From an uncultured Collinsella sp. (GTDB taxonomy: Bacteria > Actinomycetota > Coriobacteriia > Coriobacteriales > Coriobacteriaceae), in assembly GCA_900542905.1 (NCBI GenBank), contig UQPF01000014.1, forward strand, positions 1 through 62,422: a stretch of 62,422 bases of DNA, read 5' to 3'. The stretch's first letter is position 1; each line of letters starts with the position of its first letter. A program made the translations under genes and the position numbers. Positions 41,354 through 49,016 of the stretch are shown here, piece by piece. Under the pieces are notes generated by a model. That model worked only from the letters and a program-made list of their open reading frames with translations. It was not told the origin of the DNA and searched no databases.

Positions 41354-41547
41354 CGTACATTTTTGGGAATATTCAGCAAACGTATGTCCCGATAGAGGGG
41401 CAGAACGGCTGTTTTAAGTGCCTCCGATGGCGTAATTCGCCATCGGAGGCACTTATTTATGCCGATCGGGCGCAAAATGCGCACCAAATGGGGCGTCGAG
41501 GACGCTGCGCGGCGCACTCCGATGCTGAATATTCCCAAAAATGTACG
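41354..41547. repeat. MITE-like element with 25-bp terminal inverted repeats
   Basis: Perfect 25-bp terminal repeats (41354-41378 and 41523-41547, core TTTTTGGGAATATTCAGCA) bound a 194-bp stretch. It holds a second perfect 17-bp palindrome (AAGTGCCTCCGATGGCG, TAATT loop, 41416-41454) with T and A runs. No gene is inside; the open frames there run through the repeats. Size and ends fit a non-autonomous transposable element, but no clear target-site duplication is seen. Confidence 0.7.
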
Positions 41548-41599
41548 TCGGGACATGACCCACCTGGGCAAAAGCACACAAGTTCGGTGTTCAGGGGTG

Positions 41600-41620
41600 C
41601 CAGTATCGGCGGTATACTGG
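41600..41620 (+). promoter_or_regulatory. palindrome over a -10 element upstream of the flavoenzyme gene
   Basis: CCAGTAT (41600-41606) and ATACTGG (41614-41620) are inverted around 7 nt; TATACT (41613-41618) within the right arm is a good -10. A regulator bound here would block this promoter. The GntR protein encoded downstream of the enzyme is a candidate. The rest of 41621-41738 shows only the ribosome site GAAAGGAAG. Confidence 0.45.
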
Positions 41621-41738
41621 AGTTTTGTGAACCGAGCAGAAGCCGGGGGAACACGTGCGCTCGGGCACCGCTCGGTTGCTGCTACGATAGATAGGTCAGT
41701 AATTTGCCGCCGAGCGGCTCAAACGAAAGGAAGCCTGC

Positions 41739-43688
41739 ATGGAGTCATCCGCCTACCCGATGCTCTTTAGTCCGATCAAGGTCGGTACGACCGAGGTCAA
41801 GAACCGCGTCTTTATGCCGCCGGTGTCTACCAACCTGGCCGATCACGGCTATGTGACCGACGACTTGGTCGATCATTACCGTGCCCGCGCCAAGGGCGGC
41901 GTGGGCCTGATCATCACTGAGGTCGTGACGGTCGAGCCTACCTATACCTATCTGCCGGGTGACATGTGCTGCTACGACGACACGTTTATCCCTGGCTGGG
42001 AAAAGCTCGCCGCCGCCGTCCACGAGTATGGCTGCAAGATCATGCCGCAGCTCTTCCACCCCGCCTACATGGCCTTTAACATTCCGGGCACGCCGCGCCT
42101 CATCGCCCCGTCCTTTGTGGGCCCGTCTTATGCCCGCGAGGCACCGCGCCCCATCACGGTTGATGAGATTCACGAGCTCACGCATCAGTTCGGCGACGCC
42201 GCCGTGCGTATGCAGAAGGCCGGCGTCGATGGCGTTGAGGTCCATGCGGCGCACGCCCATGGCATGCTCGGCGGCTTTTTGACCCCGCTCTACAACAAGC
42301 GTACCGACGAGTACGGCGGCTCGCTCGACGCCCGCATGCGCTTCTTGCTCGAGGTCATCGCCGAGATTCGCGAGCGCTGCGGCAAGGACTTCATCATCGA
42401 CGTCCGCATCTCGGGCGACGAGTACACCGATGGCGGCCTGACCCTCAACGACATGATCTACGTCTCGCGCCGCTTGGAGAAGGCCGGCGTCGACATGATC
42501 CACGTGTCGGGCGGCACTACCATCAAGCGCGGCTCCGCCATTCCCGCCGCCGGTACGCAGCAGGCCTCGCACGCCGCCTGCTCGCGCGAGATCAAAAAGC
42601 ATGTGAATATTCCCGTTGCCACGGTCGGCCGCATCAACGAGGCATGGATTGCCGAGGAGCTGATCGAGGACGGTGCTGCCGACATCTGCATGATGGGCCG
42701 TGCCAATCTGTGCGATGCCGAGTTCTGCAACAAAGCGGCTGCCGGCAACGCCGACGAGATCCGTCCCTGCATCGGCTGCCTGCGCTGCCTGAACGGCATT
42801 ATGTTCGGCAAGCGCATCTCCTGCACCGTCAACCCGGACGTGGAGCGCGACGAGGCCGGCTACGAGCCTGCCGCAGAGGCCAAGAACGTTCTGGTCGTGG
42901 GTGCTGGTCCTGCGGGTATGGAGGCAGCCTACATTGCCGCCAAGCGTGGCCACAACGTAGTGCTCGTGGATAAGCAGGACGAGCCGGGCGGCGAGATGCG
43001 CATCGCGGCCGTTCCGCCGGCAAAGCAGGAACTCACCCGTGTGATCAAGTATCAGTACCGTCGCCTGGCCGAGGCCGGCGTCACATGCGTCTTTGGCACC
43101 GAGCTCTCGGCCGAGGACATTCAGCGTGACTACGCGGGCTACGAGGTCGTCCTGGCCTATGGCGCCGAACCCATCGCCCCGGCCTTTATGCAGGGCTTTA
43201 AGCAGGTCATGACGGCTGATGACCTGCTGGGCGGCAAGGCTTTCCCGGGCAAGAAGATTGTCATCGTGGGCGGCGGCACCGTCGGCTGCGAGACGGCCGA
43301 TTACCTGGCCCCGTTGGTCAACGATCTGTCGCCGGCAAACCGCGACGTCACCGTTATCGAGATGACCAAGACGCTCGCCGCCAACGAGGGTGGTGCCGGT
43401 CGCGCGGTCCTCATCACGCGCATGCTCTCCAAGGGCGTTCACGTGCTGACCGAGGCCAAGGTGACCGAGATTACCGAGGACACCATCAGCTACGAGAAGG
43501 ACGGCGAGGTCCACACCATCGCCGATGCCGATACGCTGGTGCTTGCCATGGGTTATCGTCCCAATACCAAGCTGGCCGACGACCTTGCCGCTGCCGGCGT
43601 TGCCATCCACGTGCTGGGCGATGCCAACAAGTGCGGCAACATCCGCGACGCTATCGGCGATGGCTACAAGGTTGCCTGCGAACTCTAG
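41739..43688 (+). CDS. NADH:flavin oxidoreductase, Old Yellow Enzyme/FadH (BaiCD-like) family
   Basis: 649 aa. An FMN-binding TIM barrel (1-370) contains VHAAHAHGMLGGFLTPLYNKRTDEYGG. A 4Fe-4S site follows with Cys at 344, 347, 350 and 362. Next comes an FAD domain starting VLVVGAGPAGMEAA (about 384) and an NAD domain with VIVGGGTVGCE. This is the plan of 2,4-dienoyl-CoA reductase FadH, enoate reductases and the bile-acid enzymes BaiCD/BaiH. In a gut Coriobacterium it probably reduces an enone or dienoyl compound, but the substrate cannot be named. A GntR regulator follows. Confidence 0.92.
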   Translation: MESSAYPMLFSPIKVGTTEVKNRVFMPPVSTNLADHGYVTDDLVDHYRARAKGGVGLIITEVVTVEPTYTYLPGDMCCYDDTFIPGWEKLAAAVHEYGCKIMPQLFHPAYMAFNIPGTPRLIAPSFVGPSYAREAPRPITVDEIHELTHQFGDAAVRMQKAGVDGVEVHAAHAHGMLGGFLTPLYNKRTDEYGGSLDARMRFLLEVIAEIRERCGKDFIIDVRISGDEYTDGGLTLNDMIYVSRRLEKAGVDMIHVSGGTTIKRGSAIPAAGTQQASHAACSREIKKHVNIPVATVGRINEAWIAEELIEDGAADICMMGRANLCDAEFCNKAAAGNADEIRPCIGCLRCLNGIMFGKRISCTVNPDVERDEAGYEPAAEAKNVLVVGAGPAGMEAAYIAAKRGHNVVLVDKQDEPGGEMRIAAVPPAKQELTRVIKYQYRRLAEAGVTCVFGTELSAEDIQRDYAGYEVVLAYGAEPIAPAFMQGFKQVMTADDLLGGKAFPGKKIVIVGGGTVGCETADYLAPLVNDLSPANRDVTVIEMTKTLAANEGGAGRAVLITRMLSKGVHVLTEAKVTEITEDTISYEKDGEVHTIADADTLVLAMGYRPNTKLADDLAAAGVAIHVLGDANKCGNIRDAIGDGYKVACEL

Positions 43689-43741
43689 TCAACCCCTTGG
43701 TGCATGAAGAGGGGCGTCTCTGCGCCATCCGATAGCAAAAC

Positions 43742-43783
43742 AGCGGTGGTGTCCCGGGTTTCGGGATGCCGCCGCTTGCTCTT
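43742..43783 (+). terminator. hairpin after the flavoenzyme gene
   Basis: AGCGGTGGTGTCCCG (43742-43756) pairs with CGGGATGCCGCCGCT (43762-43776) with several G-U pairs; the U-run is weak. Confidence 0.6.
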
Positions 43784-43891
43784 GCGGTGCTGGCGACGTG
43801 AGCACCGCCTCTTTCACCGCAATTGAGGGGATGGGGGATGCGATAGTATTACGTGGTATTCGACAAACCGTGAGCTTCATCCGAGGGCTTT

Positions 43892-44584
43892 ATGGAACAA
43901 CACCAGCATTATCAGAGCCTGCAAGACCAGGCATACAACGCATTGCGCTCCAAGATCATCTATGCCGAGCTCAAGCCCGGCACGCGTCTTTCGGCGATTG
44001 GTCTGGAAAAGGAGACGGGAATCGGGCGCACGCCCATTCGCGAGTCCTTTGTGCGCCTGCGCGAGCAGGAGCTGGTGGAAACGCGTCCCAAAAGCGGCAC
44101 CTATGTCTCAAAAATCAGCATGGAGCGCGCCGAGAACGCCTGTTTCTTGCGCGAGAAACTCGAGCGAAGCGTGCTCATCAAATGCTGTTCGGCCGCCACA
44201 CCCGAGCAAAAGCATCGGCTCGAGCAGATTCTTGCCGAGTCCGAATCGCTCGACCATCGCGAAACACGTCGCTTTTTCGATCTGGACAACCTGTTCCACG
44301 AGACGTGTTTTGAGATTGCCGGCCGCCACATGTTGTGGGATTGGATGAAGAGCGTCAACACGCATTTTGAGCGATACAACTGGTTACGTATGGTGTCGCA
44401 GGATTTGGATTGGGAGCCGATTCGTCGGCAGCATCGCCGGATTCTCGAGGCCATTAAGAAGGGCGATACCGATACGGCGAGCTATTTGGCAGAGACGCAC
44501 TTGCATCTGATGCCCGAGGAGCAGGGCCCGGTTATCGCCTTGCATCCCGACTATTTCGAGCTGCCCAAAGACTCGGCTATCTAA
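43892..44584 (+). CDS. GntR-family regulator with FCD domain
   Basis: 230 aa. The N-terminal winged helix is LQDQAYNALRSKIIYAELKPGTRLSAIGLEKETGIGRTPIRESFVRLREQELVE, followed by a helical FCD ligand domain with metal-type residues (DLDNLFHETCFEIAG, HFERYNWLR, RQHRRILEAIKKGD). FCD regulators sense organic acids. It lies 203 nt downstream of the flavoenzyme in the same direction, so it may control that gene. Its own promoter region has TAGTAT around 43847. Confidence 0.92.
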   Translation: MEQHQHYQSLQDQAYNALRSKIIYAELKPGTRLSAIGLEKETGIGRTPIRESFVRLREQELVETRPKSGTYVSKISMERAENACFLREKLERSVLIKCCSAATPEQKHRLEQILAESESLDHRETRRFFDLDNLFHETCFEIAGRHMLWDWMKSVNTHFERYNWLRMVSQDLDWEPIRRQHRRILEAIKKGDTDTASYLAETHLHLMPEEQGPVIALHPDYFELPKDSAI

Positions 44585-44704
44585 CTCGCCCCCTTTATTT
44601 GCTGCGGTGAAATTAAGATCGTTCTGCGGCTCTGGTGGCGTAGGCAGTCCGTATAAATGCCTAAAATGGCTCAGGTTGCCGACAATGGGGAAACGGGGTG
44701 CGCT

Positions 44705-45727
44705 ATGGCGCAGATGAGAATCAAGGACATTGCCGCCGAGGCGGGCGTGAGCCCGGCCACGGTCTCGCGCTACCTCAATAACCGCCCCGGGCAGATGACC
44801 GAGGAAACCCGCGCCCGCATCGCGGCGGTTATCGAGCGCACTGGCTATCGCCCGCGTGCCGCCGCGCGTAATTTGCGCAGCTCGCGCACCAATCTCATCG
44901 GCGTGATCATGGCCGACATTAGCAACCCGTTCTCCAGCGCCATGCTTGAGGACCTTTCCGCCAGCGCCGCTGCGCGCGGCTGCTCGCTCATGACGGCCGT
45001 TAGCGGCAATGATCCTGCTAAGGAGGCCGAATCGCTCACCAGGCTTATCGATGCCGGCGTGGACGGCCTCGTCGTTAACACCTGCGGCGGCAACGACGAG
45101 GCGATCGCCGCGGCCGCGGGACGCCTGCCTGTCGTTCTGCTCGACCGCGATGTTGCCGCCGGCGGCATCGATCTGGTGACCTCCAACAACCGTGAGCTGG
45201 TCGCCGGCCTGGTAGACGCTTTGGCCTCTGCAGGCAGCGAGCGTCTGTGCCTGCTCACCGAGGCGAGCGACGACAGCCCCGTGCGTCGTGAGCGCGCCGA
45301 GGCCTTTGCCGACGAGCTCTCGCGTCGCGGTCTGGCAGGCGAGGTCGTTACCCTGGCCGATGGTGGCGCCACGGGCGTCGGCCGCCTGGACGAGGCCATC
45401 CGCGAGTACGCGGGTAAAAAGCTCGGCCTTATCGCCGTCAACGGCTTAGTCTTTCTGCGTCTGACCGAGGCGCTGGCGCAGCTGGGTCCCTCGCTGCCGG
45501 CGGGTCTCAGGATCGCGACGTTTGACGATTACCCCTGGCACCACGTGCTCTTTGGCGGTGTGACCACGGCCGCGCAAGACACCCTTACCATTGCCGAGCG
45601 CGTAGTCGAGCGCCTGTCCGAGCGCATCGACGTCGTTACCACTACGGTGGGCGATGCCGCAAAGCTCGCCCCCAAGCGCATCGAGGTCCCCGGCCACATC
45701 GAACACCGCGCTTCGACCTCGCGCTAG
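44705..45727 (+). CDS. LacI-family regulator
   Basis: 340 aa from ATG 44705; the frame is open to 44657. The helix-turn-helix and hinge are IKDIAAEAGVSPATVSRYLNNRPGQMTEETRARI, followed by a periplasmic-binding-like ligand domain (GVIMADISNPFSSAMLEDL, VDGLVVNTCGG, TTAAQDTLTIAERVV). The closing pattern resembles KdgR-type LacI regulators of sugar-acid use. No sugar genes are next to it, so targets are elsewhere. Confidence 0.92.
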   Translation: MAQMRIKDIAAEAGVSPATVSRYLNNRPGQMTEETRARIAAVIERTGYRPRAAARNLRSSRTNLIGVIMADISNPFSSAMLEDLSASAAARGCSLMTAVSGNDPAKEAESLTRLIDAGVDGLVVNTCGGNDEAIAAAAGRLPVVLLDRDVAAGGIDLVTSNNRELVAGLVDALASAGSERLCLLTEASDDSPVRRERAEAFADELSRRGLAGEVVTLADGGATGVGRLDEAIREYAGKKLGLIAVNGLVFLRLTEALAQLGPSLPAGLRIATFDDYPWHHVLFGGVTTAAQDTLTIAERVVERLSERIDVVTTTVGDAAKLAPKRIEVPGHIEHRASTSR

Positions 45728-45769
45728 TCTGTGTGATAATATATAGACAACGTCATACAGGAGGTATCC

Positions 45770-46264
45770 ATGGCTGCGTCTGTGCTGAGTGTGCGAGTGG
45801 ACTCGTCAATTAAAGATTCATTTGCCGAGCTGTGCGAAGAGCTTGGCATGACTTCGTCTGTTGCAGTCAATATGTTTATGAGACAGATGCTGCGCGAGCG
45901 TTCGCTGCCGTTTGTCCCTTCACTCGGTAAAAGCTCTGCGAGCGGAAGCGTCGCGGCGGGCATTTTGGATACCGCTCAGATTGAGTCCGCTGTCCGTGAG
46001 GCGGCCAGCCCGATTCCCGCCATCAAAAGCGTGATTCTTTTTGGCTCGTATGCTCGTGGCGACGCGCGTGCCGATAGTGACATTGACTTGCGTCTCGAAG
46101 TCGATCGCGATCAGGGCTTTGGCCTTTTCGCGTTGTCGGCATTCGGCGAGGCGGTGCGCAAAGAAACTGGGAGGCAGGTTGATCTTGTCTCGAGCGACCA
46201 TCTTGATGCCGATCTTGCCGCGGTAATCGAGCGCGAAGGAGTGATCCTTTATGATCGCGCGTAA
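45770..46264 (+). CDS. MntA-type antitoxin with N-terminal RelB/DinJ-like domain
   Basis: 164 aa with two parts. Residues 1-50 (SVRVDSSIKDSFAELCEEL, then a VNMFMRQMLRERSLPF end) look like the ribbon-helix-helix DNA-binding domain of RelB/DinJ antitoxins. Residues 80-164 are a minimal nucleotidyltransferase with the exact GS-x10-DxD motif (G92, S93, D104, D106). In MntA-HepT systems this enzyme AMPylates a tyrosine of the HEPN toxin and silences it. The toxin gene overlaps the last 14 nt. AGGAGG precedes ATG 45770. The fused DNA-binding domain suggests autoregulation. Confidence 0.88.
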   Translation: MAASVLSVRVDSSIKDSFAELCEELGMTSSVAVNMFMRQMLRERSLPFVPSLGKSSASGSVAAGILDTAQIESAVREAASPIPAIKSVILFGSYARGDARADSDIDLRLEVDRDQGFGLFALSAFGEAVRKETGRQVDLVSSDHLDADLAAVIEREGVILYDRA

Positions 46265-46622
46265 GTCAGACGGCCTCCGCGCCCAAGAGGTCTTGGACGC
46301 CATCTCTGAAACGAACGAGCGCATCAAGGCTTTTGATATCACCGAGGACCAGTTTCTGCATGCGAATGACGTGCGGACGAGGGCGTTGGCGGACTCCCTT
46401 TTGATGTGCGCGCTTAGGGTGACGGAAGAAGCGGGCAAGTTGTCGGAACGCTCGCAGCGGCTTCATCCCGAAATTGAGTGGCGTGGAATTATCGGCATGA
46501 GAAATTACCTCGCGCATGATTACGGCAATGTCGACCGATCGGTTGTTTGGGATGCGGTGACGATGGAGTTCCCAGCGCTGGAACGAGCGTGTAGGCAAAT
46601 TGTTTCCGAATCTGAACGCTAG
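46251..46622 (+). CDS. HepT-type HEPN toxin (DUF86)
   Basis: 123 aa all-helical HEPN protein with the active motif R-x4-H-x-Y: R84, H89 and Y91 in MRNYLAHDYG. Such proteins are RNases acting on tRNA or mRNA, and the tyrosine is the AMPylation site used by MntA partners. It is translationally coupled to the antitoxin by overlap. Toxin and antitoxin roles are inferred from the family. Confidence 0.9.
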   Translation: MIARKSDGLRAQEVLDAISETNERIKAFDITEDQFLHANDVRTRALADSLLMCALRVTEEAGKLSERSQRLHPEIEWRGIIGMRNYLAHDYGNVDRSVVWDAVTMEFPALERACRQIVSESER

Positions 46623-46757
46623 CCATTCGTTCGCAACGGCCTGCTCGCGCACGTTTTTTTGAGCGCTTGATACGCTTTAACCCTGCGGAAACATTTTTCT
46701 GCGATAGTATCTGCGGTATAGACCAGTCGAAACCCGCCCGAAAGAAAGGGGAGCGAC

Positions 46758-48095
46758 ATGAACCAGCAGAACATCGATTACGTACTCCGCTCCGTAGAAC
46801 AGCGTGACATCCGCTTTGTGCGTCTGTGGTTTGTCGACATTCTCGGCCGCCTCAAGAACTTTGCCATTAGCCCCGAGGACCTCGAGGTCGCTTTTGAGGA
46901 GGGTATTGGCTTTGACGGCTCGGCCATCGAGGGCTTTGCTACGCCCGAGGAAGCCGACATGCTCGCATTCCCCGATGCTTCGACCTTCCAGATTCTGCCG
47001 TGGCGCCCGAGCCACAACGGCGTCGCCCGCGTGTTCTGCGACGTGTGCACTCCCGATCGCGAGCCCTTCGCCGGCGACCCGCGCGCTGCGCTGCGCCGCA
47101 TGTTCCATAAGGCCGAGAAGGCCGGCTACCTGCTCAACGTTGGTGCCGAGCTGGAGTACTACTATTTCCCCGACGAGCGCACGCCCGAGCCGCTCGACAA
47201 CGTGGGCTACTTCGATCTTTCGGTGAGCGACGCCGCGCGCGACCTGCGCCGCAACACGGTCCTTACGCTCGAGAAGATGTCCGTGCCCGTGGAGTACACC
47301 TTCCACGCCGCCGGTCGCTCGCAGCACGGCATGAGCCTGCGCCACGCCGAGGCCCTGAGCATGTCCGACGCCATTACCACGGCCAAGCTCATCATTAAAC
47401 AGCAAGCTTACGAGAGCGGTTGCCACGCCTCCTTTATGCCCAAGCCGTTGGCGGGCGAGGACGGCAGCGCCATGTTTTTGCATCAGTCGCTGTTCGACCA
47501 CGACGGCAACAACGTCTTTTGGGGCGAGGCCGACGAGAGGTACCATCTCTCCGACGTCGCCAAGCACTACATGGCCGGTATCTTGGCGCACGCGCGCGAG
47601 ATCAGCGCCATCACCAACCCCACCGTCAACTCGTACAAGCGCATCACCACGGGCGGCGACTCCGTGCCGCAGTACGCCACGTGGGGCCTGCGCAACCGCG
47701 CAAGCATGGTTCGCATCCCGGTCTACAAGCCCGGCAAGCAGCTGTCCACGCGCATCGAGCTTCGTAGCCCCGATCCCATGGCCAACCCGTATCTGGTCAA
47801 CGCCGTCACGCTGGCGGCTGGTCTGGACGGCATCGAGCGCAAGCTGGAGCTCCCGCCCGAGGCCACGGCCGAGACGCTCAAGCTCAACGACCGCCAGATG
47901 CTCGAGGCCGGTTATACGCCGCTGCCGCGCTCGCTTAAAGAGGCACTCGACGTCTTTGAGGACTCGCAGTTTATGAAGGATGCCCTCGGCGATCACATCC
48001 ACGGATTCTTCCTCAAAAAGAAGCGCGACGAGTGGCATAAGTTCGAATCCACGATCACCGAATGGGAGATCAAGCACTACCTGGCGAACTCCTAA
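46758..48095 (+). CDS. glnA: glutamine synthetase type I
   Basis: 445 aa. It makes glutamine from glutamate and ammonia. The beta-grasp part has FDGSAIEGFATPEEADM. The catalytic barrel has the metal-site strands (AELEYYYF, GSAMFLHQSLFD), the ATP segment NPTVNSYKRI, the glutamate segment RNRASMVRIP and ELRSPDPMANPYLVNAV. The length matches the GSI-alpha group. GAAAGGGGAG precedes ATG 46758. The GlnR-like regulator follows after 50 nt. Confidence 0.96.
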   Translation: MNQQNIDYVLRSVEQRDIRFVRLWFVDILGRLKNFAISPEDLEVAFEEGIGFDGSAIEGFATPEEADMLAFPDASTFQILPWRPSHNGVARVFCDVCTPDREPFAGDPRAALRRMFHKAEKAGYLLNVGAELEYYYFPDERTPEPLDNVGYFDLSVSDAARDLRRNTVLTLEKMSVPVEYTFHAAGRSQHGMSLRHAEALSMSDAITTAKLIIKQQAYESGCHASFMPKPLAGEDGSAMFLHQSLFDHDGNNVFWGEADERYHLSDVAKHYMAGILAHAREISAITNPTVNSYKRITTGGDSVPQYATWGLRNRASMVRIPVYKPGKQLSTRIELRSPDPMANPYLVNAVTLAAGLDGIERKLELPPEATAETLKLNDRQMLEAGYTPLPRSLKEALDVFEDSQFMKDALGDHIHGFFLKKKRDEWHKFESTITEWEIKHYLANS

Positions 48096-48145
48096 TCGCG
48101 CTGGCTTGTCCCAGTACGATTGAGCTCATTTCTTTGGAGGCCGAT

Positions 48146-48808
48146 ATGTCCGAAAAGAGTGCCCTGTTCATGGCGCGCACGACGCGCTTCCACGAGTTTG
48201 CCCGCAGCTTGACGACTACCCTGGGTGTCGAGGTGAGCCTGGCCACCCCCGATTCGCCAACTGCGGCGCACGACTTTGACCTGCTGATTCTCGATTCAGA
48301 TGGCATCCGCAGCGACCGCATCGATCAGATTGCCAAGTGGCTTGACGATCGTGGTGGCGTCCCCATGTTGGTGATCGTTGACGACGAGGCGCTCGGTACC
48401 TTGCGCCTGCCCAATCACGCGCATGCCGACTTTGTATGCCCCACGGCGACACCCAACGAGCTCAAGGCTCGCGCGCAGCGCCTGATGGGCGAGGAGGAGA
48501 CCGTCACCGCCGACGATGTACTCAATATCGATAACCTCGAGATTAACCTGGCTACCTACCAGGTGACACTCGATAACGAGCCCATCGACCTGACGCTGAT
48601 GGAGTACTCGCTGCTGAGCTTTTTGGCGACGCACCCCAACCGCGCCTACAGCCGCGAGGTGCTGCTGCACCGCGTGTGGGGCTTTGAGTACTGCGGCGGC
48701 ACGCGCACCGTCGACGTGCACATTCGACGCATCCGCTCCAAGGTGGGCCCGCAGATCGCGGCGCACATCACCACCGTCCGCGGCGTGGGCTATCTGTTTA
48801 AGGACTAG
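48146..48808 (+). CDS. GlnR-like orphan response regulator
   Basis: 220 aa from ATG 48146 with GGAGG upstream; the frame is open into glnA. The receiver-like domain keeps an aspartate at residue 50 (LLILDSD) but lacks the usual N-terminal acidic pair, as in actinobacterial GlnR, which works without a kinase. The winged helix (LTLMEYSLLSFLATHPNRAYSR, VWGFEYCGGTRTVDVHIRRIRSK) is close to GlnR by eye. No histidine kinase is nearby. Its place after glnA supports control of nitrogen assimilation. Confidence 0.85.
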   Translation: MSEKSALFMARTTRFHEFARSLTTTLGVEVSLATPDSPTAAHDFDLLILDSDGIRSDRIDQIAKWLDDRGGVPMLVIVDDEALGTLRLPNHAHADFVCPTATPNELKARAQRLMGEEETVTADDVLNIDNLEINLATYQVTLDNEPIDLTLMEYSLLSFLATHPNRAYSREVLLHRVWGFEYCGGTRTVDVHIRRIRSKVGPQIAAHITTVRGVGYLFKD

Positions 48809-48812
48809 ATTT

Positions 48813-48850
48813 CCACCACAAAGGGGACAGGCACCTTTGTGGTGGCTTTG
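48813..48850 (+). terminator. terminator after the GlnR-like gene
   Basis: CCACCACAAAGG (48813-48824) pairs with CCTTTGTGGTGG (48834-48845), then CTTTG. The loop contains GGACAGG, so it is also one of the GGGGAC-type palindromes. Confidence 0.7.
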
Positions 48851-48963
48851 ACGCAGGTGCGGGTTCCTCTCGAATCTGCAACAGAACTTAAGCCTTCCTA
48901 AAAGATTGCGTTCTCATACACTTGTGCCCGCATATTGGGGTACAACTCAACGTGAACAACGAT

Positions 48964-48992
48964 GGCCCGCCACGTGTTTGGCGGGCCTTTGG
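48964..48992 (+). promoter_or_regulatory. terminator-like hairpin in the htrA leader
   Basis: GGCCCGCCA (48964-48972) pairs with TGGCGGGCC (48979-48987), followed by TTTGG, 25 nt before ATG 49017. It may attenuate htrA, or stop upstream read-through. Confidence 0.5.
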
Positions 48993-49016
48993 TTATTTGA
49001 CGAAAGGATCGCAGCC

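Noticed and set aside
41338..41694. 118- and 82-residue frames on either strand
   Set aside because: They cross the terminal repeats and inner palindrome of the MITE-like element and have no ribosome site or family similarity.
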